Shown: positions 16,893 through 25,656 of the stretch, one piece after another
How the letters are laid out: every line of letters starts with the position of its first letter
Numbering within the stretch: position 1 is the stretch's first letter
DNA from: Streptomyces sp. MBT53
GTDB taxonomy: Bacteria > Actinomycetota > Actinomycetes > Streptomycetales > Streptomycetaceae
NCBI RefSeq assembly: GCF_016654115.1
Contig: NZ_JAEQAZ010000018.1
Span: 1-64,000, forward strand
Direction of reading: 5' to 3'
Length of the DNA stretch: 64,000 nucleotides
Notes under the pieces: model-generated
What the model saw: the letters and a program-made list of their open reading frames with translations, nothing else
Databases searched by the model: none
Told to the model about the DNA's origin: nothing
Program-made: the position numbers and the translations under genes

Positions 16893-17798
16893 TCAACCGG
16901 CGCTGCTGTGCAGCTCGTTGAGCCCGGCCAGCTCCTCGCCGGTGAGGCGGATCGCGCCGGCCGCCACGTTCTCGGCGAGGTGGTCGGGGTTGCCCGTGCC
17001 GGGGATGGCGAGGACGTGCGGGCCCTGGGCCAGGGTCCAGGCCAGGCGGATCTGGGCGGGGCTGGTGTCATGGGCGTCCGCGACGGCCAGCACCTCGTCG
17101 TCGTGGGCGGTGGTCGCGCTTCTCGCACCGCCCGCGCCCGCGATGGCGAAGAACGGCACGAACGCGATGCCCTGTTCGCCGCAGATCCGCAGCATGTCGT
17201 CGGTCTCGGCCTGGTAGGAGTCGAGCGCGAACCGGTTCTGCACGCTCACCACCGGGGCGATCTCCTGCGCCTCGGCGAGGTGCCCGGGCTCGACGTCGGA
17301 GAGCGCGAGGTGCCGGACCAGGCCCTCCTCCTGGAGTTCGGCGAGCGCGCCGAAGTGCTCGGCGATGGAGTCCTGGCCCATCCGGCGCAGATAGACCACG
17401 TCCAGCTGGTCGCGCCCGAGCTGGCGCAGGTTCTCCTCGACATGCCCGCGCAGGTCGTCGGGGCGTGCCGAACTGCTCCATTCCCCCGAGTAGTTGCGGA
17501 AGGGCCCGACCTTCGTGGCGATCACCAGGTCGTCCGGGTAGGGGGCGAGCGCGGTGTTGATGAGTTCGTTGGCCGACCGCAGCGTCGAGAAGTAGAAGGC
17601 GGCCGTGTCGATGTGGTTCACACCGAGCTCAACCGCCTTGCGCAGCACGGCGATCGAGCGGTCTCGGTCGCTCGGCGTGCCGAGGTTGAAGGCGGCGCTG
17701 CCCGTCAGCCGCATCGCACCGAAGCCGAGGCGGTTGACGGTCAGGTCGCCGAGCTTCCAGGTGCCCGCGGCTGCGGCGGTGATCTTCGCTGAGGTCAT
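16893..17798 (-). CDS. Aldo/keto reductase
   Basis: 301-aa NADPH-dependent reductase with a TIM-barrel start (GDLTVNRLGFGAMRLTG), the catalytic region HIDTAAFYFSTLRSANELIN (Asp, Tyr position replaced by Phe-Ser), Lys in IATKVGPF and the cofactor loop IPGTGNPDHLAEN. The usual Tyr of the tetrad (DTAxxYG) is F-Y-F here, so the exact catalytic Tyr needs alignment. The ATG at 17798 (MTSAKITA) is preferred to one six codons upstream. It is convergent with the PPOX gene. Confidence 0.88.
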   Translation of the reverse strand: MTSAKITAAAAGTWKLGDLTVNRLGFGAMRLTGSAAFNLGTPSDRDRSIAVLRKAVELGVNHIDTAAFYFSTLRSANELINTALAPYPDDLVIATKVGPFRNYSGEWSSSARPDDLRGHVEENLRQLGRDQLDVVYLRRMGQDSIAEHFGALAELQEEGLVRHLALSDVEPGHLAEAQEIAPVVSVQNRFALDSYQAETDDMLRICGEQGIAFVPFFAIAGAGGARSATTAHDDEVLAVADAHDTSPAQIRLAWTLAQGPHVLAIPGTGNPDHLAENVAAGAIRLTGEELAGLNELHSSAG

Positions 17799-17840
17799 CA
17801 GCGGAGTTTCGCACACACGCGCGCCACGGCCACCCGCACT

Positions 17841-19205
17841 TTACGGATACGTGTAGGTGTTCAGGCTGTCGACGGCCGAGGCGGGGTTGCCGAGGTCGTA
17901 GCGGTCCACGGCGAGGAAGTTGGGCTTCTTGCGGGCGGCCGGCTGGCAGAACCGCTGGGCCCGGTCGAGGACCTTGGTGTTGTCGGTCCCTGCCGTCCCG
18001 GCGATGGCGGCGTCACGGAAGTGGTTCATGACGAACAGCGGCCGGAACCCCGAATACGTCTGGGTGAGCGGCACGTTGAGGTCATTGCCGTACCAGCGGC
18101 TGTAGCAGGACCAGTCGGAGGAGCCGGCACCTGAGCCCATGGACCAGTAGTTCTCGACGGTCCACTCGCGCTGGTACATCACACCGAAGCTGTCCCGGGT
18201 CAGTCCGGCGGACTGGTCGGAGGCACGGCTGTGGTCGGTGAAGATCAGCAGGCGGTGGTTGGCGGCGATCAGGTCGGCCATCTTCGGCCAGCCGTTCTGC
18301 TGCACACCGGTCTGGTCGGGGCGGTACAGCACGTCGTACAGGCCGTTGACGCGGGCGAGTTCGCTGCGCAGGACGGTCGGGTCGACGTAGTCCTCCAGGA
18401 AGACGGTGACGAACTGGTCGGTGTGCGTCTTGAGGAAGTCCACGATGCGCTGGAGGTCGACGTTGAGGGCGACCGGGCTGCTGACCAGGGTGCAGCTGTC
18501 GTGGCAGAGGATCGCGCCGTCGGGGGTCTGGTGGATGTCGAGCATGAACCCCCGTACGCCGTCGGAGAGTTGCTGGTTGATGCCGCGGGCCTGGTTGGGG
18601 AAGAGGTTCACGAAGGGCGGGGCGAAGCCGCCGTCGACCCCGTTGGCGTAGGCGTTGTGCGCGGTGAGGAACGTGACCTGGTCCAGGGTGCGTTGGTCCT
18701 GGGCGGGGATCGGCTTGGTGGGTGAGCTGATCGGGGTCAGGTACCAGGAGGCGAGGCTGCCGGAGGAGCCGATGGCCAGCTGGGCCGGGTAGTTGGCGCC
18801 GGAGGGCTTGGCGGCCACGGTCAAGTAGCTTGTCGTGCCCGGGACTTGGAGCGTGTACTGGTCACCGCCGGTCGCGGTGATCTGCCAGGCGGCGTCGGCG
18901 CTCGTGCAGGCGACGGTCTTCGCCTGGGCGCCCGATCGGCCGAGGCAGCTGCCGGCCGTGTCGGTGCTCTCCAGGACGTACGAGGATCCGCTCGCCTTGA
19001 GGTTCCACTGCTGGTGGTCCTCGTTGCCCTTGGGGTTGTGCTGCTCCACCGCTCCCCCCTTGTCGGCCGCGTTGAGGCCGGTGGTGGCGCTCTGGACGTA
19101 GTAGGTGCCGGGGGCCGGGACCGCGTCGGCGGCGCCGGCCGGTGGAGAGACGAGCGTCGCGGCCAGCGCCGCGGTGATGGCGAACAGGGCGTGGGGGGTT
19201 CGCAT
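17841..19205 (-). CDS. Secreted PI-PLC-like phosphodiesterase with N-terminal lectin-like domain
   Basis: 454 aa. A signal peptide (MRTPHALFAITAALAATLVS, cleavage after the second AxA near PPAGAADA) leads to a beta-trefoil-like region (about 30-165; Q-W motif HQQWNLKASGSSYV, WQITATGG). From residue 180 on is a phosphatidylinositol-specific phospholipase C X-type barrel: FLTAHNAYANG and AILCHDSCTL give the two catalytic His, and VTVFLEDYVD a metal or catalytic acid. The ATG at 19205 follows GAAGGG; two ATGs upstream are weaker. It probably cleaves inositol phospholipids or related phosphodiesters outside the cell. Confidence 0.85.
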   Translation of the reverse strand: MRTPHALFAITAALAATLVSPPAGAADAVPAPGTYYVQSATTGLNAADKGGAVEQHNPKGNEDHQQWNLKASGSSYVLESTDTAGSCLGRSGAQAKTVACTSADAAWQITATGGDQYTLQVPGTTSYLTVAAKPSGANYPAQLAIGSSGSLASWYLTPISSPTKPIPAQDQRTLDQVTFLTAHNAYANGVDGGFAPPFVNLFPNQARGINQQLSDGVRGFMLDIHQTPDGAILCHDSCTLVSSPVALNVDLQRIVDFLKTHTDQFVTVFLEDYVDPTVLRSELARVNGLYDVLYRPDQTGVQQNGWPKMADLIAANHRLLIFTDHSRASDQSAGLTRDSFGVMYQREWTVENYWSMGSGAGSSDWSCYSRWYGNDLNVPLTQTYSGFRPLFVMNHFRDAAIAGTAGTDNTKVLDRAQRFCQPAARKKPNFLAVDRYDLGNPASAVDSLNTYTYP

Positions 19206-19339
19206 GGGTGCCCTTCGGTTGAGTGTGGTCAGGCTCATGACACCAGAAAGGTGATCGGGCCACACCCAAGCGTCTTTGGTCTCGACCAGTCAAGAGGCAG
19301 GAACGGTCCGCGGAATGAACGGCGAAGGACCGGGAACGG

Positions 19340-20395
19340 TCAGCGCGTTTTCCTCAACTCCCGCCACGCCACGTAGTGATCGACGAGGGTCTCCTCCAAC
19401 GGCCGGTAGTGGATGCCCAGTTCCTCCACCCCGCGCCGGTTGTCGACCGCGAACCTGATCCCGAGGTGCTTGCGGATGTAGTCCTGGGTGAGCCCGAACG
19501 CGGGCCCCAGGATGCGCACCGGCCAGTGCGGGAGGCCGTGCGCGGGCAGCCGGTAGTTGCGCGGGAAGCGCTGCCGCAGGGCGCGTGACATGTCGAGGAA
19601 GGACGCCATCCGGGTCGCGGCGACGATGTAACGGCCGTGCGCGTCGGGGCGTTCGGCCGCCGCGATGTGCGCGCTCGCGACGTCCCGCACGTCGGCGACG
19701 GTGAAGCTGAAGTCGGGTGCCCCGTAGAAGAAGTAGCCCTTGAAGAGTTCGTCGAGGAGGAACAGGCTGCCGGAGTCGGAGGCCGGGGTCACTGAAGGGC
19801 CCAGGATCAGGCCGGGGTTGACGGAGACCATGCGCCAGCGGTCCTGTGCGTGTGCCGCGTCCCAGGCGGCGCGTTCGGCGACGGTCTTGGCGTAGTGGTA
19901 CGGGTTGTTCTCGACCGTGCTGGTGGTGTTGACGTAGTCCTCGGAGAGGATCTCGTCCTTCATCTCCCGTACGTCGGCGTAGTCCCCGAAGATCGCGCCG
20001 ACCGTCGAGGTGAACACCAACTTCTCGACGGTGGGCGTGCGTTCGATGCCGGCGAGGACGTTCCGGGTGCCGGTGAGCGCGGGGTCGACGACGTCCCGCC
20101 GGCCGTCCTTGATCTTCTCCGGCATGAGGAACGGCGACGCCACGTGGAACACGACCCGGCAGCCGTCCATCGCCGCGTCGAAGGAGCCCTCGGCCAGCAG
20201 ATCGGCCTCGAACAGCTCCAGGGTGCCCGGGAATTGGGCCGCCATCGCCCGCAGCGGCGCGACCTTCGCCTCATTGCCGAGGGACCGCACGGTGGTGTGC
20301 ACCCGGTAGCCGCGCTCCAGCAGTTGCCGGACCAGATGGCTGCCGACGAATCCGCTGCCGCCGGTCACCAACACCGTCTCGCCGCCGACACTCAT
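19340..20395 (-). CDS. NAD-dependent epimerase/dehydratase, DFR-like
   Basis: 351-aa extended-SDR enzyme with the N-terminal motif VTGGSGFVGSHL, Thr in FTSTVGAIF and the catalytic pair in YHYAKTVAE (YxxxK). The layout resembles dihydroflavonol-4-reductase and cinnamoyl-CoA-reductase-like proteins common in Streptomyces. The substrate is unknown. It lies 84 bp downstream of the SRPBCC gene on the same strand, and shows normal codon bias. Confidence 0.9.
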   Translation of the reverse strand: MSVGGETVLVTGGSGFVGSHLVRQLLERGYRVHTTVRSLGNEAKVAPLRAMAAQFPGTLELFEADLLAEGSFDAAMDGCRVVFHVASPFLMPEKIKDGRRDVVDPALTGTRNVLAGIERTPTVEKLVFTSTVGAIFGDYADVREMKDEILSEDYVNTTSTVENNPYHYAKTVAERAAWDAAHAQDRWRMVSVNPGLILGPSVTPASDSGSLFLLDELFKGYFFYGAPDFSFTVADVRDVASAHIAAAERPDAHGRYIVAATRMASFLDMSRALRQRFPRNYRLPAHGLPHWPVRILGPAFGLTQDYIRKHLGIRFAVDNRRGVEELGIHYRPLEETLVDHYVAWRELRKTR

Positions 20396-20479
20396 CCCTG
20401 GCTCCGATCACCCGTGGCATCCAGCGCGCACGCTACAACGGTGATCGGTCCCGGGTCAGCGGTTCGGCCGGTACGACTC

Positions 20480-21112
20480 TCAACTCCCGCTTCCCGTATA
20501 GGCGGCCGTGGTCCGGTCGGCGGACGCGCGGGCCACCGCCTCGTCCTCGCCGCTCGCGACGTTGGCCGCGTACCAGGCCTCGCTGCTCAAGGTGACGAAG
20601 CGGCGGCCCTCCTCGGACGCCAGCCAGGCCATGGCGTCCTCGGGCTTCACGGGACTGGTGCCCGACAGGTTGCCGTCGAGCCCCAGGAGGATCGAGTCCC
20701 AGCCGACGCCCACCGCGCCGGGTCCGAACTCGGCCCACTTGGTGTCGTCGACATGGGCGATGTGCTCCAACTCGAAGTGCGTCCCGTCGCTCTCGGGCGT
20801 CAACCGCAGCTCGATCCAGCTGACTTCACCGCCGAACTCCCAGGTGGCGAAGAAGCTGTTGGGCGGGTCGCAGCGCTCGACGGTGCCGCCCGCGTTGCCC
20901 TGCAACTGGTACTTGCCACCCACCCGCAGTTCGCCGGTGACCGGCAGGAACCAGCGCGGGATGCGCTCGGGGTCGGTGCAGGCGTCCCAGACGTCGGCGA
21001 CCGGTGAGTCGTAGGACTGGGCGATGGTGATCACTCGGGCCTCGCCCGCCTGGAAGTCGCGGCGGCCGACGCGGCGGCTCACGGAGTTGATCTGGTGGGT
21101 CACGTCGATCAT
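20480..21112 (-). CDS. SRPBCC (AHSA1-like) domain protein
   Basis: 210 aa with a START-like lipid- or ligand-binding fold: ITIAQSYDSPVADVWDACTD, IPRWFLPVTGELRVGGKYQL and VSWIELRLTPESDGTHFELE are typical of the AHSA1 branch. The ATG at 21112 overlaps the stop of the upstream ArsR gene (ATGA, 4 bp), giving tight translational coupling. ArsR-AHSA1 pairs are widespread in actinobacteria, but their ligand is unknown. A fused version of the same pair lies at 40499-41269 in this window. Confidence 0.9.
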   Translation of the reverse strand: MIDVTHQINSVSRRVGRRDFQAGEARVITIAQSYDSPVADVWDACTDPERIPRWFLPVTGELRVGGKYQLQGNAGGTVERCDPPNSFFATWEFGGEVSWIELRLTPESDGTHFELEHIAHVDDTKWAEFGPGAVGVGWDSILLGLDGNLSGTSPVKPEDAMAWLASEEGRRFVTLSSEAWYAANVASGEDEAVARASADRTTAAYTGSGS

Positions 21113-21483
21113 GGGGTGCTCCTCGACTCGTCGGGGCTGTCGTCACCGGCCTCGCGGAGCCGGCGCTCACGCTTGCCCCGGGCCAACTCGGTTGCCAGGG
21201 CGTCCAGATGCGGGGTCCAGTAGCGGCGGAACCGGTCGAGCCAGGCGTCGATGTCCCGCAGCGGCTCGGAGTTCACCGCGTACAGGCGGCGGGTGCCGTC
21301 CGGCCGTACCGTCGCGAATCCGTTCTCCCGCAGCACCTTCAGATGCTGGGAGACCGCGGGCTGCGATATCCCGAACTCCCGCCGGACGGCATCACTGACC
21401 GTCCCGGCGGGCTGCTCGCCCTCGGCGAGCAGCTCCAGGATGCGGCGGCGCACGGGGTCTCCGAGCACATCGAAAGCGTGCAT
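21109..21483 (-). CDS. ArsR-family transcriptional regulator
   Basis: 124-aa winged-helix repressor: FDVLGDPVRRRILELLAEGE, the recognition region FGISQPAVSQHLKVLRENGF and the wing VRPDGTRRLYAV. It has no ELCVCDL-type metal site, so it probably does not sense metals. The start is the ATG at 21483. No ribosome site precedes it, and a GATACT -10 box ends 9 bp upstream, so the mRNA is probably leaderless. A 40-bp palindrome covers this promoter. Coupled to the SRPBCC gene by ATGA. Confidence 0.9.
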   Translation of the reverse strand: MHAFDVLGDPVRRRILELLAEGEQPAGTVSDAVRREFGISQPAVSQHLKVLRENGFATVRPDGTRRLYAVNSEPLRDIDAWLDRFRRYWTPHLDALATELARGKRERRLREAGDDSPDESRSTP

Positions 21484-21491
21484 GAGCACCA

Positions 21492-21531
21492 AAGTATCAC
21501 CAGTCGCTTATATAAGCGACCGGTGATACTT
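21492..21531. promoter_or_regulatory. 40-bp near-perfect palindrome over the arsR promoter
   Basis: Two 19-bp arms (21492-21510 and 21513-21531) around a TA centre differ at a single pair (21502/21521). It reads AAGTATCACC-A-GTCGCTTA and its inverse. It spans the predicted arsR promoter from about -40 to -10 and also lies 19 bp after the stop of the aldehyde dehydrogenase gene, so it may be an operator, a terminator-like hairpin or both. Confidence 0.75.
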
Positions 21532-21549
21532 GGGGAGGGAGGTGGTGGG

Positions 21550-22872
21550 TCAGGCCAGCGGCTTCTCCAGCAGGGCCTTGCGGTGGCTGAACGTCTCGAT
21601 GGAGTAGCGGCCGTGGTAGTTGCCCATGCCGCTCTCCCCGACGCCGCCGAACGGCAGGTCGGAGACGGTGAGATGGGCCAGCGGGAGGCCGTAGCCGACG
21701 GCGCCGGAGGAGGTCTCGGCGGCGATCCGGGCGCGGGTGTCGTCGGAGTCGGTGAACACGTACAGGGCGAGGGGCTTGTCGCGGTCGTTGATGAAGTCGA
21801 TCGCCGCGTCGATCCCCGGGACGGTGACGATCGGCAGGATCGGGCCGAAGATCTCCTCCGCCATGACGGGCGCCTTCGGGTCCACGTCGGCCAGCACGGT
21901 CGGCGCGATGTACTTGTCGCCGCGGTCGCTGCGCCCGCCGACGACGACCCGGCCGGAGTCGAGCAGTCCGGCGAGCCGGTCGAAGTGCCGCTCGTTGACG
22001 ATCCGGCCGTACTCGCCGGAGGTCTGCGGGTCGGCGCCGTAGACCTTCTCGACAGCGGTCACCAGCAGGGGTTCGAGCGCGGCGGCGGTCTCCGGGTCGG
22101 TCAGGACGTAGTCGGGGGCGACGCAGGTCTGGCCGGCGTTGAGGAACTTGCCACGCGCCAACCGGTCGGCGACGACGGCGAGATCGGCGTCGCGGTCGAC
22201 GAACGCCGGTGATTTGCCGCCGAGTTCGAGGGCGACCGGGGTCAAGTGCTCGGCGGCGGCGCGCAGGACGATGCGGCCGACGGCGCCGTTGCCGGTGTAG
22301 AAGATGTGGTCGAAGTGCTCGGCGAGCAGGGCCGTGGTCTCGGGGATGCCCCCCTCGACGACGGCGACCGCGTCGGTGTCGAGGTAGGCGGGCAGCAGCC
22401 GGGCGACGGCGGCGGAGGTCGCAGGCGCCATCTCGCTGGGCTTGACGACGACCGCGTTGCCCGAGGCCAGCGCGCCGACGACCGGGGTCAGCAGGAGCTG
22501 GACCGGGTAGTTCCAGGGGGCGATCACGAGGACGACGCCGAGCGGGTCGTACTGCGTCCAGGCGGTCGCGTCCGTGCCGAGGTGGGCCGGTACGGGGGCC
22601 GACTCCGGGCGCAGCCACTCTTCGAGGTGGTCGAGGGTGTGGTCGATCTCGCGGATCGTGAAGCCGATCTCGGTGCGCTGGGCCTCGGCGGCGCTCTTGC
22701 CGAGGTCGACATGGAGGGCGGCGGCGAGGTCGTCGCCGTGCTCCGTGAGCAGGTCGCGCAGGCGGTGGAGCTGCGCGGTGCGCCACTCGACGGGCTTGGT
22801 GCGGCCGGTGCGGAAGGTGGCACGCAGTCGGGCCACGATGTCGGCGGGCTGCTCGGGACTGGGCTGGTTCAC
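21550..22872 (-). CDS. Aldehyde dehydrogenase family protein
   Basis: 440-aa NAD(P)-dependent enzyme of the short class-3-like type that oxidises aldehydes to acids. Visible are the cofactor segment VLVIAPWNYPVQLLL, VVVKPSEMAP, the catalytic Glu in LELGGKSPAF, and the Cys nucleophile in NAGQTCVAPDYVL. The GTG at 22872 follows GAGGCACC. A dyad (GGTGTAT-N13-ATACACC) upstream covers its likely -10 box. It runs towards the ArsR gene on the same strand. Confidence 0.92.
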   Translation of the reverse strand: MNQPSPEQPADIVARLRATFRTGRTKPVEWRTAQLHRLRDLLTEHGDDLAAALHVDLGKSAAEAQRTEIGFTIREIDHTLDHLEEWLRPESAPVPAHLGTDATAWTQYDPLGVVLVIAPWNYPVQLLLTPVVGALASGNAVVVKPSEMAPATSAAVARLLPAYLDTDAVAVVEGGIPETTALLAEHFDHIFYTGNGAVGRIVLRAAAEHLTPVALELGGKSPAFVDRDADLAVVADRLARGKFLNAGQTCVAPDYVLTDPETAAALEPLLVTAVEKVYGADPQTSGEYGRIVNERHFDRLAGLLDSGRVVVGGRSDRGDKYIAPTVLADVDPKAPVMAEEIFGPILPIVTVPGIDAAIDFINDRDKPLALYVFTDSDDTRARIAAETSSGAVGYGLPLAHLTVSDLPFGGVGESGMGNYHGRYSIETFSHRKALLEKPLA

Positions 22873-22911
22873 GGTGCCTCGCTGCTGGTGCGTGGGAGCT
22901 CTCTACGGACA

Positions 22912-22938
22912 GGTGTATATAGCAACCATTCATACACC
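22912..22938. promoter_or_regulatory. Inverted repeat over the aldehyde dehydrogenase promoter
   Basis: GGTGTAT-N13-ATACACC has perfect 7-bp arms. On the minus strand its promoter-distal end holds TATATA, a -10 candidate about 45 bp before the GTG at 22872. A regulator bound here would control the dehydrogenase. The regulator is not evident from position. A weaker dyad, ACCGG-N8-CCGGT, follows at 22936-22953. Confidence 0.5.
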
Positions 22939-22985
22939 GGGAAAAATTCCGGTGGGACCATGGTCGCCCCCCCACGTGAGGGCTG

Positions 22986-24182
22986 TCACATCCGCACGAG
23001 CTCCCGGCAACGGCGTTCCAGGTACCCGCGCTCCGCCGCGCTCTCCGTGCGGGCGAGGGCAGCCTCGTACGCCGCCACCGCCTCCGTATGCCGGCCCAGG
23101 CGGCGCAACAGATCGGCGCGCACCGCGTGCAGCACGTGGTAGTCGTCGAGGTCCAGCGCGTCCACGAGGTCCAGGGCCTTGCGCGGCCCGTCGACCTCGG
23201 CGACGGCGACGGCCCGGTTGAGGGCCACGACCGGGCTCGGTGCTACGGCCATGAGCTGGTCGTAGAGCTGGAGGATCTGTCCCCAGTCGGTCGCGTCCGC
23301 CGTCGACGCGTCGCTGTGCACGGCGTTGATCGCGGCCTGGATCTGGTAGGGACCGGGGTTGTTCAGTCGCAGGCACCGCCGGACGAGTGACTGGCCGTCG
23401 GCGATCAGCTCGCGGTCCCACCGGTCGCGGTCCTGCTCGGGCAGCGGCACCAGCTCGCCGTTCGTGCCCTCGCGGGCGGTCCGGCGGGACTCGATGAGCA
23501 GCATCAGGGCGAGGAGGCCGGTGACCTCGGGCTCGTCCGGCATCAGCTCGGAGAGGAGGCAGCCGAGGCGCAGGGCTTCGGCGCACAGTTCGGGCGAGTC
23601 GGTGTAGCCCTCGTTGAAGATCAGGTAGACGACGGCCAGCACGCCCTTGAGCCGGTCGGGGAGGTCGGCGTCGCGGGGCACCCGGTACGGGATTCTCGCG
23701 TCGCGGATCTTGGCCTTGGCGCGGACGAGGCGCTGGGCCATCGTCGGTTCCGGCACCAGGAAGGCGCGGGCGATCCGGGCGGTGGTGAGCCCGCCGAGCA
23801 GTCGCAGGGTGAGCGCGACCTGTGCCTGGGTGGCGAGCGCGGGGTGGCAGCAGGTGAAGATCAGGCGGAGCCGGTCGTCGCGCACGGGTCCCTCCTCGGC
23901 GGGCGCGTCGGACGCGTACAGCAGGGCGGCCTCGCTGTGCCGGGCCTCCCTGGAGGACTCGCGGCGCAGCCGGTCGATCGCGCGGTTGCGGGCGGTGGTG
24001 ATGATCCACCCGGCCGGACTCGGCGGCACACCGGTCTCCGGCCACTTCTGTACGGCCGTGGTGAACGCGTCCTGGACCGCTTCCTCGGCGAGGTCGATGT
24101 CGCCGAGGAAGCGGACCAGGACCGAGACCGCGCGCCCGTACTCGGTACGGAAGACGGCCTCGATGTCGGTGTCGAACGCCAT
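22986..24182 (-). CDS. ECF42-type RNA polymerase sigma factor
   Basis: 398 aa, about twice the length of a normal ECF sigma factor. Region 2 ([20 protein letters not shown] ... [18 protein letters not shown]) and region 4 ([20 protein letters not shown], then [13 protein letters not shown]) are followed by a long helical TPR-like C-terminal extension ([20 protein letters not shown] ... [18 protein letters not shown]), the hallmark of group ECF42. Its start overlaps the stop of the DGPF gene by 1 bp (TGATG), the usual ECF42 partner arrangement. No anti-sigma gene is present, as expected for this group. Confidence 0.93.
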   Translation of the reverse strand: MAFDTDIEAVFRTEYGRAVSVLVRFLGDIDLAEEAVQDAFTTAVQKWPETGVPPSPAGWIITTARNRAIDRLRRESSREARHSEAALLYASDAPAEEGPVRDDRLRLIFTCCHPALATQAQVALTLRLLGGLTTARIARAFLVPEPTMAQRLVRAKAKIRDARIPYRVPRDADLPDRLKGVLAVVYLIFNEGYTDSPELCAEALRLGCLLSELMPDEPEVTGLLALMLLIESRRTAREGTNGELVPLPEQDRDRWDRELIADGQSLVRRCLRLNNPGPYQIQAAINAVHSDASTADATDWGQILQLYDQLMAVAPSPVVALNRAVAVAEVDGPRKALDLVDALDLDDYHVLHAVRADLLRRLGRHTEAVAAYEAALARTESAAERGYLERRCRELVRM

Positions 24183-24538
24183 CAGTCCTCGGACGTGTTC
24201 ATGAAGGGGCGCACCTCCACGGGCAGGGTGGTGGCCCAGGTCGCCCGCTTCCCCCACTCCAGGGCCGCGTCCAGGTCGGCCACCTTGATCAGGCAGAGCC
24301 CGCCCAGATACTCCTTGCCCTCGGCGTACGGGCCGTCGGTGATCAGGACGTCACCGTCCTTGGGGCGCAGCACGGTGGCCGTCTCCGGGCCGTGCAGTCC
24401 ACCGGCGAAGACCCAGGCACCAGCAGCCTGGAGTTCGTCGTGGAAGACGTCCAGCTTGCGGCGGATCTCCGCCATCTCCTCGGGCGAGGGCATCTGTCCG
24501 TCGGTCGGCGTGATCACACTGAGCAGGTAGTGCTGCAT
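24182..24538 (-). CDS. YCII-related (DGPF-domain) protein
   Basis: 118-aa small alpha/beta protein of the YciI/DGPF family: [18 protein letters not shown], the [14 protein letters not shown] signature, and [13 protein letters not shown]. The start is the ATG at 24538, which follows GGAGGACACC; earlier ATGs lack a site. DGPF proteins are coded next to ECF42 sigma factors and their genes are among the sigma factor's targets in studied cases (family knowledge). Here it overlaps the sigma gene by 1 bp. Confidence 0.92.
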   Translation of the reverse strand: MQHYLLSVITPTDGQMPSPEEMAEIRRKLDVFHDELQAAGAWVFAGGLHGPETATVLRPKDGDVLITDGPYAEGKEYLGGLCLIKVADLDAALEWGKRATWATTLPVEVRPFMNTSED

Positions 24539-24631
24539 GGTGTCCTCCATGGCGCAGGGGGGTTCTCGGAATCCCTTGGGGGATCTCTCACCTCCTACAC
24601 GAACGCGATGCTCCCGGATCGACACCGCGCC

Positions 24632-25045
24632 TCAGCTTGAGTTCGGCCCTTCGCTCGTCCGATGTCGCCGGGTTGCCTGTTCGTAGGCCACGAGTGCTTC
24701 GTGATCCCCGAAAAGGGCAGGGCCGCAGTCCGCCGGAAGGTGCTGAACCACCAGGGCAATGGCCTCGTCCGCCGTGGCGGCCGGGCCCACAACCTGGTTC
24801 CGGAGCGGGCCGGCGACAAAGTAGGTGCCGCCGCGGGCGGGATGAACGTAGGGCACATCCCAGGTCCACGGATAGTCCGTGCAGCGGCTGAAGTGCAGCT
24901 CGCCCATGCTCACCCAGGGAAACAAGGTCCGCAGACGGGGTTCACCGCAAGCCGCTTCCACCAGCTCGGGCCGCACGCGCCCATCGTCACGCACTGCCTG
25001 CCAGCGTGCTTCTATCGCCGCTTCGACCGCCGCATCGTCGTTCAT
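24632..25045 (-). CDS. DUF6193-like protein
   Basis: 137-aa soluble protein. The central stretch LFPWVSMGELHFSRCTDYPW, then VHPARGGTYFVAGPLRN and QVVGPAATADEAIALVVQHL match my memory of DUF6193 proteins, sometimes labelled natural-product biosynthesis proteins. No enzymatic function is known to me. The ATG at 25045 has a purine-rich stretch upstream (AGGGTAGGGG). It lies 23 bp downstream of the MarR stop on the same strand, so the two may be co-transcribed. Confidence 0.75.
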   Translation of the reverse strand: MNDDAAVEAAIEARWQAVRDDGRVRPELVEAACGEPRLRTLFPWVSMGELHFSRCTDYPWTWDVPYVHPARGGTYFVAGPLRNQVVGPAATADEAIALVVQHLPADCGPALFGDHEALVAYEQATRRHRTSEGPNSS

Positions 25046-25068
25046 GCCCCTACCCTGCCCGAACCTGC

Positions 25069-25545
25069 TCAGGACACCGGCAGGATTTTCTCCGCGGGTC
25101 CGTCGACAGGCCCTTCCACGGGGTCCTGGTCAAGCACCGCCGTCAGCCGGGCAAGCAGTCGTACGAGGTCGCCGTGGTCGTCGATCGCGTCGAGCAGGCG
25201 GGTCTGGTCGGTGAGGAGGCGGTGCGCGGCGCGCTGGTGGAGGGTGCGGCCGCGGGCGGTGAGGTGGAGCAGGACGCGGCGGCGGTCGGCGCTGTCGGGG
25301 CGGCGGTAAACGAGGTTGTCGGCGACCATACGGTCCACCAGCTTGGTCAGGCTGGGTGCGGGCATCAGGGCCTGGTCGGCGATCTCGGTCATCGGATGTC
25401 CCTTGCCGTCCGCGATGATCGACAGGACCCGCCACTGCTCGACCGAGCAGTCCTCCTCGGCCAGTACGGCGGCCATGCGCAGGCCCAGTCGCCGCTCGGC
25501 GTGACTCAGCAGGTGGGCGAGGCCCGGCGACGGTACGGACGACAT
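25069..25545 (-). CDS. MarR-family transcriptional regulator
   Basis: 158-aa dimeric winged-helix protein: CSVEQWRVLSIIADGKGHPM, the recognition helix MPAPSLTKLVDRMVADNLVY, and the wing RRPDSADRRRVLLHLTARG. The ATG at 25545 follows AAGGA. It is divergent from the AmiC-like gene across 111 bp and may regulate it, or the DUF6193 gene downstream. The ligand is unknown; the family typically senses phenolic or oxidative compounds. Confidence 0.9.
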   Translation of the reverse strand: MSSVPSPGLAHLLSHAERRLGLRMAAVLAEEDCSVEQWRVLSIIADGKGHPMTEIADQALMPAPSLTKLVDRMVADNLVYRRPDSADRRRVLLHLTARGRTLHQRAAHRLLTDQTRLLDAIDDHGDLVRLLARLTAVLDQDPVEGPVDGPAEKILPVS

Positions 25546-25656
25546 TGCCGCTGTCCTTCCGGTAGGTCTACTGTGCGCTTCAGATTACGAGCCTCTGCGA
25601 GGGCGCCGGGGCCGGGCCCGGTTTCCGTGCCCTCATGCCCTCACGGAGGTGGTCTG

